Source: Gammaproteobacteria bacterium
GTDB lineage: Bacteria > Pseudomonadota > Gammaproteobacteria > Pseudomonadales > Pseudohongiellaceae
Direction: 5' to 3'
DNA length: 64,000 nucleotides
Assembly: GCA_008081045.1 (NCBI GenBank)
Contig: VMDC01000010.1
Location: forward strand, 27,589 to 91,588
Part shown: piece after piece, positions 20,640 to 29,164 of the stretch
How the letters are laid out: every line of letters begins with the position of its first letter
How positions within the stretch are numbered: the stretch's first letter is position 1
The notes under the pieces: model-generated
The model's database searches: none
Told to the model about the DNA's origin: nothing
Seen by the model: only the letters and a program-made list of their open reading frames with translations
Position numbers and translations under genes: made by a program

Positions 20640-20751
20640 GTTTATTTATCGTTATCAGTCTGCAAAGGAGTCAAACATTGTAGTGGCAACCGACAGGCGC
20701 ATCCATTAAATTCTGATGCACGGAGACAAAAGCAACCGCCAGGCGCCTTTA

Positions 20752-21600
20752 ATGAACGAATCGCATGCACACGAATGGATTGGCAGAACAGAGACACTGT
20801 CAGACACCCTGAACCCGGTTCCCTGCAAGGCGTTGGCCGCCACCCTCAATCAGGCCTGGGACCCGAAAGAAGGAGACAAGCTACCGCCTCTTTGGCACTG
20901 GCTGTATTTTCTCGAGACGGCTCAGCAGGAAGAACTTGCTGCTGACGGCCACCGCAAGCGGGGAGGATTTCTCCCCCCCGTCCAGCTACCGAGACGCATG
21001 TGGGCAGGCAGCCAGATTCAATTTCATTCCCCGATCACTTTGGGCGAGACACTGACCCGTCAATCGACCATAGAACACATCAGGGAAACTACCGGACGCA
21101 GCGGCGCACTGACGTTTGTCAAAGTCCGTCATGAAATCGGGTCAGAGCAGCGTCCTGCTCTCACTGAGATACAGAACCTGGTCTATCGCGAGGCCGCAAA
21201 ACCGGGCGTTGCGCCGCCGGCGCCTGCTGCTGCAGAATCATCTGGCGACTACCACCGTGAATTGACCGCAGATTCACGCCTGCTGTTTCGCTACTCTGCC
21301 TTAACCTTCAATGCACACAGAATCCACTATGATTATCAGTATGCGACGCATACAGAGGGCTACCCGGGAATCATTGTCCACGGACCACTGCTGGCCACTC
21401 TGATGCTGGAGCTGTTGCGCTCAAATTTTCCGGAAGAAACGATAAAAACGTTTGAATTCAGAGCTTTAGGGCCGATTTTCGGGGACCAGCGGTTCAGTGT
21501 GCACGGCACCAAACCAAACCCCGATGGCAATACCACCCTGTGGATTGCAAATCAGGACGGCCAGCTCTGTATGCAGGGCACAGCCAATATTGAGCGCTAG
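20752..21600 (+). CDS. FAS1-like/mesaconyl-C4-CoA or itaconyl-CoA hydratase family protein (double hot-dog)
   Basis: WLYFLETAQQEELAADGHRKRGGFLPPVQLPRRMWAGSQIQFHSPITLGETLTRQSTI...LFRYSALTFNAHRIHYDYQYATHTEGYPGIIVHGPL. Confidence 0.85.
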   Translation: MNESHAHEWIGRTETLSDTLNPVPCKALAATLNQAWDPKEGDKLPPLWHWLYFLETAQQEELAADGHRKRGGFLPPVQLPRRMWAGSQIQFHSPITLGETLTRQSTIEHIRETTGRSGALTFVKVRHEIGSEQRPALTEIQNLVYREAAKPGVAPPAPAAAESSGDYHRELTADSRLLFRYSALTFNAHRIHYDYQYATHTEGYPGIIVHGPLLATLMLELLRSNFPEETIKTFEFRALGPIFGDQRFSVHGTKPNPDGNTTLWIANQDGQLCMQGTANIER

Positions 21601-21665
21601 ACGGTGCGCCAGCCTGCTGGCTTGTGCTATGATTCGGCGGCGTTTTCGGGCACATCCCGAATTCC

Positions 21666-21755
21666 GGAGAGTTGGCCGAGTGGCTGAAGGCGCGCCCCTG
21701 CTAAGGGCGTATAGGTTAACCCCTATCGAGGGTTCGAATCCCTCACTCTCCGCCA
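21666..21755 (+). tRNA. tRNA-Ser (anticodon GCT), CCA encoded
   Basis: GGAGAGTTGGCCGAGTGGCTGAAGGCGCGCCCCTGCTAAGGGCG...GGTTCGAATCCCTCACTCTCCGCCA; class II variable arm. Confidence 0.97.
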
Positions 21756-21780
21756 CGAATCTAGGTGATTCACCAAGACC

Positions 21781-21811
21781 CAAAAAGCCCCGCTTTGCGG
21801 GGCTTTTTGGG
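21781..21811 (+). terminator. Intrinsic terminator after tRNA-Ser
   Basis: aaaaagccccgctttgcggggctttttgggt. Confidence 0.75.
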
Positions 21812-22066
21812 TCTTAAGCAGCATCTCTTGCTGCGTCACTGGCGGCGTTTCTCGCTCCGTCTCCAGCGGTATTCGCCTTGAAGGCGCATTGCAGGTGCTG
21901 AGGGGGCGCTGGCTCGCTCAATGGCCAGCCGGAGGCGCGCTCGCGGTCTTCCCTGTAGTCGCCATTTTCTCCCTGTTCTCCCTGTTCTCCGCGCGAACAG
22001 TTTACGGCTCCGAGACCCTGGTCAGGCAGACTTCCCGCGGACTTGAGTCAGTCAGCCGATCCGGCG

Positions 22067-22264
22067 CTAGTGCCCATTCTCTTCAGTGTTTTCAGCGGGC
22101 TGCTCCGTCTGGATACGCTGGTAGATTTCCTCACGGTGAACGGCGACGTCTTTCGGGGCATTTACTCCGATCCGGACCTGATTACCCTTAACGCCCAGAA
22201 CGGTAACGGTAACATTATCTCCGATCATGAGAGTTTCGCCAATGCGGCGCGTCAGTATCAACAT
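22067..22264 (-). CDS. csrA: Carbon storage regulator CsrA
   Basis: [51 protein letters not shown]. Confidence 0.98.
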   Translation of the reverse strand: MLILTRRIGETLMIGDNVTVTVLGVKGNQVRIGVNAPKDVAVHREEIYQRIQTEQPAENTEENGH

Positions 22265-22541
22265 TTCCTATCTCCAGTACTCATTCCATTGTGTAGTTCC
22301 TGCAAGGCAGAATGGCGACGCAAAGAGAAATGCATACTGAGGTCACGGTATCACTGAGGACGTTGGGCCTTCCTGCTCGCCCGCCTCAGTAATAGGGCTT
22401 CTGCGCTTTGTTGGGGTTTTGCTCGGATCAAAACCACTGGATTCCGAGATGCCACGGGCAGTCTTCGCCTAGTATCTGCCTATCTCGGCAGATTGCCAAC
22501 CCATAAATCAGTCTTTGTGCCGGAAAGGCTTTGCTGACAGA

Positions 22542-23783
22542 TCAGGAGCTGCTGTGCTCGCCGTCCGGATCGCCCAGTTCAAAAGCGCTGTGCAATGCGC
22601 GCACGGCCAATTCGAGATACTTTTCTTCAATGACCACTGAAATCTTAATTTCGGAGGTGGTGATAATCTGGATATTGATGCTTTCCTGCGCCAGCGCCTT
22701 GAACATTTTGCTGGCAATACCCGCATGCGACCTCATACCCACACCCACCAGAGAGACTTTGCAGATCTTGGTATCCAGATCCACCTCTCGCGCTTTGAGG
22801 GATCTGGCGATATTGTCCAGAATTGATTTTGCGCGCTCACTTTCACCCCGCTTGACGGTAAAAGTGATATCGTTGGTGCCGTCAGCGGCGGCGTTCTGAA
22901 CGATAACATCCACCTCAATGCCTGCTTCGCTCACCGGCCCGATGACGTTATAGGCGATTCCTGGCACATCAGGCACACCGGTCACGGTCAGTTTGGCTTC
23001 GTCGCGCTCAAACGCAATGCCAGCAATGCTCGGATCTTCCATAGCCTCATCTCCTTCAAAACTGATCAGGGTGCCCTCACCTTCCTCAAAACTGGAAAGC
23101 ACCCGTAATGGCACCTTGTATTTCCCGGCAAATTCTACCGAACGAATCTGCAGCACCTTGGCACCCAGACTCGCCAGTTCAAGCATTTCTTCAAAGGTTA
23201 CGGTTTTGAGCAGGCGGGCCTCTTCAACCACGCGCGGGTCAGTGGTGTACACCCCTTTGACATCGGTATAGATCTGACACTCATCGGCCTTGAGCGCTGC
23301 TGCGAGCGCGACTGCAGTCGTGTCACTGCCACCCCGACCCAGGGTTGTGATACACCCGGCTTCATTAACCCCCTGAAAACCGGCCACCACCACCACATTT
23401 TGCTGCTCCAGCTGCGCCATGATACGCGTGCTGTCGATCTCGCGGATCCTTGCTTTGGTGTGAGCATCGTCGGTAAGAATGCGCACCTGACCACCGGTAA
23501 AAGATCTCGCCCCGTATCCCCTTTTTTCGAGCGCCATGCTCAACAGCGCAATGGTGACCTGTTCGCCCGTGGAAAGCAGCACATCCATTTCTCTTGCGAT
23601 CGGTTGCTCCATCATTTCCTGAGCCAGCGCGGTGAGTCGGTTCGTCTCGCCGCTCATGGCAGACACCACCACGACGACGTCATCTCCGCGATCCCGGAAA
23701 CTGATAATCTTTTCTGCGACGGCCTCTATTCTTTCTACAGAGCCCACCGACGTTCCGCCGAATTTTTGTACTATCAATGCCAT
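22542..23783 (-). CDS. lysC: Aspartate kinase
   Basis: MALIVQKFGGTSVGSVERIEAVAEKI; ACT domains; upstream of csrA. Confidence 0.97.
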   Translation of the reverse strand: MALIVQKFGGTSVGSVERIEAVAEKIISFRDRGDDVVVVVSAMSGETNRLTALAQEMMEQPIAREMDVLLSTGEQVTIALLSMALEKRGYGARSFTGGQVRILTDDAHTKARIREIDSTRIMAQLEQQNVVVVAGFQGVNEAGCITTLGRGGSDTTAVALAAALKADECQIYTDVKGVYTTDPRVVEEARLLKTVTFEEMLELASLGAKVLQIRSVEFAGKYKVPLRVLSSFEEGEGTLISFEGDEAMEDPSIAGIAFERDEAKLTVTGVPDVPGIAYNVIGPVSEAGIEVDVIVQNAAADGTNDITFTVKRGESERAKSILDNIARSLKAREVDLDTKICKVSLVGVGMRSHAGIASKMFKALAQESINIQIITTSEIKISVVIEEKYLELAVRALHSAFELGDPDGEHSSS

Positions 23784-23795
23784 TGCAGATTGTCT

Positions 23796-26399
23796 CTAGA
23801 CCAGACGGGCCTCCAGCCAGGGCTGTACGCTCTCCAGCGCTACCGACAGATTTTCTGGCTGGCTGCCTCCCGCCATCGCCATGTCCGGGCGCCCCCCGCC
23901 TTTACCCCCGACCTGTTCGGCGACCATGTTCACCAGCTCGCCGGCTTTGATCCGGTCAGTAAGTGCCTTACTGACACCTGCCACGAGATTCACTTTACCC
24001 TCCGCCGCACAGGCCAGCACAATTACCGAGTCGCCCAGCTTGTTTTTTAGCTGATCGACCGTGTCGCGCAGAGACTTGGGATTAAAACCTTCGAGATTGG
24101 CAACCAGCACCTTAATTCCCGCCAGCTCGACAGCGCGCGATCCGAGATCATCGCCGGCGCTTGCCGCCATTTGTGCTTTCAGCTGTGCGAGTTGTTTCTC
24201 AAGGGCTTTGTTCTGGCTCAGCAGGCCGGACAGCTTGTCCAGCAAATTGTCCGTTCCCGTTTTCAACAGCGACGATGCCTCGCGCAGAACATCCTGCTCC
24301 CGCTCGATCAGCGCCAGCGCACCGTGACCGGTGACCGCTTCAATTCGCCGAACACCGGCCGAAATACCGGACTCACTGACAATCTTGAACAGACCGATAT
24401 CGCCTGTCCGGTCGACATGGCAACCGCCGCAGAACTCGACGGAGTAGTCTCCACCCATTGAGACCACCCGTACTTCTTCGCCGTATTTTTCTCCGAACAG
24501 CGCCAGTGCGCCCTTGCTTCTCGCCGCCTCAATTGGCATGACTTCTTTGCTGACTTCAGAATTGGCCAGTATCTCAGCATTCACCTGCTCCTCAATGCGC
24601 CGGATTTCTTCAGCCGACACAGGGGCACCATGAGAAAAGTCAAACCGCAGTCTGTCAGCCTCAACCAGAGAGCCTTTCTGCAGCACATGATCGCCGAGCA
24701 CACTGCGCAGGGCCGCATTCATCAAATGAGTTGCAGAATGATTCAGCGTAATCGCTGCTCGATCATTACCGGCTACCAGCGCCCTGACTGAATCCCCGAT
24801 TTTAAGCTTCCCACTGGTCAGCCTGCCTTTGTGAATAAAAATGTCTGACTGCTTCTGCGTGTCCGAAACCTCGAAACGCGCCTCATCACTCTCCAACAAT
24901 CCGGCATCACCAATCTGTCCTCCTGACTCAGCATAAAACGGCGTGGTATCAAGGATGATCAGCACTTCACTGTTGGCAGGAACAATATCCAGCTTCTCGT
25001 TGGCCGGAGAGAATATCCCAACAATCTGTGCCTCTGATTGCAGACTGGCATACCCTGAGAACACTGTTTTTTCCAGTCCATCAAGATCGAGCTTCTCAAC
25101 CGCAGAAAAATTGCTGGCTGCCCGAGCCTGGTCGCGCTGGATCTCCATGGCAGCCTCGAAACCGGGCATGTCCAGGGTCAGATTATGTTCACGCGCAATA
25201 TCCGCCGTCAGATCAACCGGGAAACCGTAAGTATCATACAGTTTGAATACCGTTTCTCCGGCGAGAACAGAACCTGACAGCTCACCGATCGCTTTTTCCA
25301 GAATGGTCATTCCATTATCCAGAGTCCGGGCAAACTGCTGTTCCTCTTCATTCAGCGTCTTCTCGACGTAAGCCTGACGCTCCAGCAACTCGGGATAGGC
25401 TTCCCCCATGACGCGCGCGAGAGATGCGACAATTTTGTAGAAAAAAACCTCTTTAACACCCAACCGATAACCGTGACGCACGGCGCGGCGAATAATACGT
25501 CGCAAGACGTATCCGCGACCTTCATTGGACGGAGTCACTCCGTCAACGACAAGAAAGGCACAGGAGCGGATGTGGTCGGCGATCACCCGCAGGGAATTGT
25601 TCTGCAGATCAGCCGTTCCGGTTATTTGCGCAATGTCGCTGATCAGTTCAGCGAACAGATCTATCTCGTAGTTACTGTGGACATGCTGAAGAACCGCAGC
25701 AACGCGCTCAAGGCCCGCACCGGTATCCACCGACGGCTTTGGCAGTGGTGTCATGCTTCCATCAGCTTTACGTTCAAACTGCATGAAAACCAGATTCCAG
25801 ATTTCGATGTAGCGATCACCGTCCTCATCAGGACTGCCCGGTGGACCTCCTGCCACATCAGGCCCGTGATCATAAAAGATTTCAGAGCAGGGGCCGCAGG
25901 GCCCGGTATCGCCCATCGCCCAGAAATTGTCTTTTTCACCCAAACGCGAGAAGCGCTCCGAATCGACTTTCATCTCATTCAACCAGATGTCAGCCGCTTC
26001 ATCATCATCCTGATAGACAGTGACCCAGAGTCTGTCAGCAGGCAATCCAAGTTCCTCAGTGAGAAATTCCCACGCAAACTGAATAGCCTCTCGTTTGAAA
26101 TAATCACCGAACGAAAAATTGCCCAGCATCTCAAAAAATGTGTGATGACGAGCGGTATAGCCCACGTTCTCCAGATCGTTGTGCTTGCCACCCGCTCTTA
26201 CACATCGCTGGGAACTGGTCGCCCTGATCCTTTCCCGCTTTTCATCTCCAAGAAATACGTCCTTGAACTGAACCATACCCGCATTGGTGAACAGCAAAGT
26301 AGGATCATTGGCAGGAACCAGGGAACTGCTTGACACGATTTCGTGATCGCGCGCCGCAAAGTAGTCGAGGAATTTTTGTCTTATTTCAGCAGATTTCAT
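23796..26399 (-). CDS. alaS: Alanyl-tRNA synthetase
   Basis: [51 protein letters not shown]. Confidence 0.98.
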   Translation of the reverse strand: MKSAEIRQKFLDYFAARDHEIVSSSSLVPANDPTLLFTNAGMVQFKDVFLGDEKRERIRATSSQRCVRAGGKHNDLENVGYTARHHTFFEMLGNFSFGDYFKREAIQFAWEFLTEELGLPADRLWVTVYQDDDEAADIWLNEMKVDSERFSRLGEKDNFWAMGDTGPCGPCSEIFYDHGPDVAGGPPGSPDEDGDRYIEIWNLVFMQFERKADGSMTPLPKPSVDTGAGLERVAAVLQHVHSNYEIDLFAELISDIAQITGTADLQNNSLRVIADHIRSCAFLVVDGVTPSNEGRGYVLRRIIRRAVRHGYRLGVKEVFFYKIVASLARVMGEAYPELLERQAYVEKTLNEEEQQFARTLDNGMTILEKAIGELSGSVLAGETVFKLYDTYGFPVDLTADIAREHNLTLDMPGFEAAMEIQRDQARAASNFSAVEKLDLDGLEKTVFSGYASLQSEAQIVGIFSPANEKLDIVPANSEVLIILDTTPFYAESGGQIGDAGLLESDEARFEVSDTQKQSDIFIHKGRLTSGKLKIGDSVRALVAGNDRAAITLNHSATHLMNAALRSVLGDHVLQKGSLVEADRLRFDFSHGAPVSAEEIRRIEEQVNAEILANSEVSKEVMPIEAARSKGALALFGEKYGEEVRVVSMGGDYSVEFCGGCHVDRTGDIGLFKIVSESGISAGVRRIEAVTGHGALALIEREQDVLREASSLLKTGTDNLLDKLSGLLSQNKALEKQLAQLKAQMAASAGDDLGSRAVELAGIKVLVANLEGFNPKSLRDTVDQLKNKLGDSVIVLACAAEGKVNLVAGVSKALTDRIKAGELVNMVAEQVGGKGGGRPDMAMAGGSQPENLSVALESVQPWLEARLV

Positions 26400-26587
26400 C
26401 GGTTTAGCTGTCGCTGGGTTGATTGAATGAGCGATAAAAGGCCGCCCGCTAACAAACCGGCGATTATAGCGCCATATCCACTGTGGTTGCAGAAAAAACT
26501 CCCAAAGAATGAGGGCTTCTTGTCACAAGAGCCTTCGCAAGGATTGCAGAGGGGTAATCCAGCAGCGCTCAGCGAGATGGAAATGAT

Positions 26588-27712
26588 CTAGTTGCCGTCA
26601 GTTTTCCCCTCGTCGACCAGTAGAGCAGAGACACTCGGCTTAAGGCTAAAATTGGTAATAGTCTTATCTTCCGGCACCCTGAGATTGCCATCACTGGACA
26701 ACATAATCGCGATCGAGCGGGTTTGCGGGAAATGACTGAGAACTATCGCGACTATGATGAGGAAAGGAACACACAGAAACATTCCCGGAATTCCCCAGAT
26801 TGCGTTCCAAAGCGCAAGATTCAGCAGAATAACGACAGGGCTGAGATTGAATGACGAACCCATAAGCCGGGGCTCGAGAATATTCCCAATGCAGATTTGC
26901 AGCACGCCAATGCCCAGCAGCACCAGCACAAACAGGCCATAAGCCTCCGATTGGGCGAGCGCGATCAGCGCGGGGAACAGGGTAGCAACGATTGAGCCGA
27001 CCGTTGGAATAAAATTCAGTAAAAATATAAGCAGACCCCACAGGCCGGCAAAATCCACTCCAACCGCGAGCAAGTACAGATAACTGGCCAGCCCCGTCAG
27101 GGAACTGGTGAACAGTTTGATACTCATGTACTTCTGAATGTCATCGCGAATTTGTGCGATGATTTGCTGTACTTCCGATTCTTTCTCGGGGTTTGCGACC
27201 AGAGCAGAAATCTTGTTGCTGAAATGGCCCTGCTCGAGGAAGAGAAAACCCAGATAGATCAGTATCAAGCCGCCACTGGCAAGAATACCGGCAAAAGAGG
27301 AAGCAACCGATGTCGCATAGGACGGGATATCAATCCATTCGGTCAACAAATCACTGAGTGAACGTTCCTCAAACGCGGCGAAGTCAACAAAAGGCAAATT
27401 CTGCAGACGCTTGCTCAGATTCTCTTGATAAACAGGTGCCACTTCCAACACTTCGTCAGCCGAAGCGCTTAAGAAATTTATCAGCGCCCAGATGAGAGAC
27501 AGAAACGTGAGCACTGCAGCCGTACGACAAAAAAGGACAGGCAACCTGTAACCGGCCACTTCAATCCGATGAAAAGACTGAGCCAGGGTGTTGATCAAGT
27601 ACCAAAGCGCAATGGCAATGACCAGCGGCAGCAGCAGCGACTCACCCACAACGAGAAGATAAAATACCAGAACGACCAGTACGGCTGATGCAGTAAAATG
27701 GAGAATTCTCAT
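26588..27712 (-). CDS. AI-2E family transporter/PerM-like permease
   Basis: Multi-TM protein with LIFLLNFIPTVGSIVATLFPALIAL and GNILEPRLMGSSFNLSPVVILLNLALWNAIWGIPGMFLCVP. Confidence 0.92.
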   Translation of the reverse strand: MRILHFTASAVLVVLVFYLLVVGESLLLPLVIAIALWYLINTLAQSFHRIEVAGYRLPVLFCRTAAVLTFLSLIWALINFLSASADEVLEVAPVYQENLSKRLQNLPFVDFAAFEERSLSDLLTEWIDIPSYATSVASSFAGILASGGLILIYLGFLFLEQGHFSNKISALVANPEKESEVQQIIAQIRDDIQKYMSIKLFTSSLTGLASYLYLLAVGVDFAGLWGLLIFLLNFIPTVGSIVATLFPALIALAQSEAYGLFVLVLLGIGVLQICIGNILEPRLMGSSFNLSPVVILLNLALWNAIWGIPGMFLCVPFLIIVAIVLSHFPQTRSIAIMLSSDGNLRVPEDKTITNFSLKPSVSALLVDEGKTDGN

Positions 27713-28285
27713 GAGCTGGCTTCCCTTGGGCTTGAGGCGTGGAACGCTTATTCTGCGAACTGCCAGAACCCTCTCTGGATCAACAAGGCCGCCTGAACGG
27801 ATTTGGGACTGACCATACAGTTTTCATGGTCAGTGTAGCATATTTCAGCCTGCCCATTGCCTATGTCAGTCTTCCTCTCACGACGGCACTGACGCCCCCT
27901 GATCCAGATTCGTAACTTACTCGTTCCGCTGCTGCCTGCAACAGCGAGCAACCCTGGACGGCTGCGATCCCGGCCGGACGAAACCCGAGGCCAAAACTCT
28001 TTTGGAAGACCGGCGGCCTCCCCCGCTGTAAACGTTTACTGCTTCAGGCGAGCGTGATACAAAAGCAGTTGAGCGGCTGCGGCAAGGCCGGATAAGCCGG
28101 ACAGATCAGCACACTCAGCCGTACTGGTAAGAATCTGCAGCCGCAGGCAATTGTGTTCTGACTTCGGAAGCCGCGCTCCTTCAGAAAACGTGCAATCAAC
28201 TGCACATCAGAATGACCTGATGCGGGCCGACCCACCTGTTCCAGAACCTGATACAGACAAAGACCGGCAAGAAGACCTGTCCAGC

Positions 28286-29053
28286 ATGCCAGAACAACAT
28301 TTTCATTTACGTATCGTCAGCGAGTCGCACCCCGGCAGAAAGAGACCTAATAATGAAGATCATTTTGCCGTCGATGAAAGCCGGGGCATCATCGTACTGG
28401 CAGACGGCATGGGCGGACACCGCTCCGGTGAAGTGGCATCGGAGATGGCCACCCGCTTGCTCATGAATAAGCTCCGGCTGCTCGGCAATACCGAATCGAC
28501 AGAAAAAGAACAACGCACCGAGTTGCTCGAAGGCATCAGGCTCGCAATCAGCGAAACCAACCAGAGCATTTATCAAGCAGCGTCAGACAACGCTGAGTAT
28601 AAAGGCATGGGAACCACGGTTGTCGCGGTTTTGCTGAGCGGCCCCCGCATTCATATCGGGCACGTTGGAGACTCAAGACTGTACTGCTTCAGGCAAGACA
28701 GGCTGAGCAAACTCACCAGGGATCACAGTCTGGTTCAGGATCTCGTCGACCGGGGCCTGTACACAGAGGAGCAAGCAAGAGCTGCAAGCGTTTCGCATAT
28801 CCTCACCAGGTCTGTCGGACTGAAAGCTCAGGTCGAGATCGACGCTCTTACGGCAGAGCTTCAAGCGGATGACCTGCTGTTGGTTTGCTCCGACGGCCTC
28901 ACCGACATGGTGCCCGACTGGCAGATCAGGGAGATCTTGAGGGACCATGCAAACCGCCCCGGGACAGCCGTGACGAAACTGATCGAGACCGCAAATTACC
29001 ACGGCGGGCGGGACAACATCTCTGTCATACTGGCACAGGCCTGCGCAGACTGA
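28286..29053 (+). CDS. PP2C-type serine/threonine protein phosphatase
   Basis: HPGRKRPNNEDHFAVDESRGIIVLADGMGGHRSGEVAS; GHVGDSRLYCFRQDRLSKLTRDHSLVQDLVDRG. Upstream in-frame starts exist (28151, 28220). Confidence 0.9.
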   Translation: MPEQHFHLRIVSESHPGRKRPNNEDHFAVDESRGIIVLADGMGGHRSGEVASEMATRLLMNKLRLLGNTESTEKEQRTELLEGIRLAISETNQSIYQAASDNAEYKGMGTTVVAVLLSGPRIHIGHVGDSRLYCFRQDRLSKLTRDHSLVQDLVDRGLYTEEQARAASVSHILTRSVGLKAQVEIDALTAELQADDLLLVCSDGLTDMVPDWQIREILRDHANRPGTAVTKLIETANYHGGRDNISVILAQACAD

Positions 29054-29164
29054 CTTTCTTCCTCTTGCAGTGGCGAGGTCGGCTGCCGTACTGAAGGCCC
29101 GGATAGGATGGCCCTGACTACCAGCGCCGGTATTTTTCCAGAATCCCCGGCGGAGCCAATCGGG

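Noticed and set aside
21812-22066. Mobile-element remnant beside tRNA-Ser
   Set aside because: Only short repeats (CTCCCTGTT twice, GCAGCA/TGCTGC dyad); no attachment-site duplication of the tRNA 3' end was seen.
22475-22494. ATCTGCC-TATCTC-GGCAGAT hairpin between csrA and lysC as a riboswitch or terminator
   Set aside because: Simple 7-bp hairpin with no T-tract and no recognised riboswitch core.
27748-28235. Small minus-strand ORFs between the AI-2E transporter and the PP2C gene
   Set aside because: No recognisable motif and composition typical of random GC-rich ORFs.
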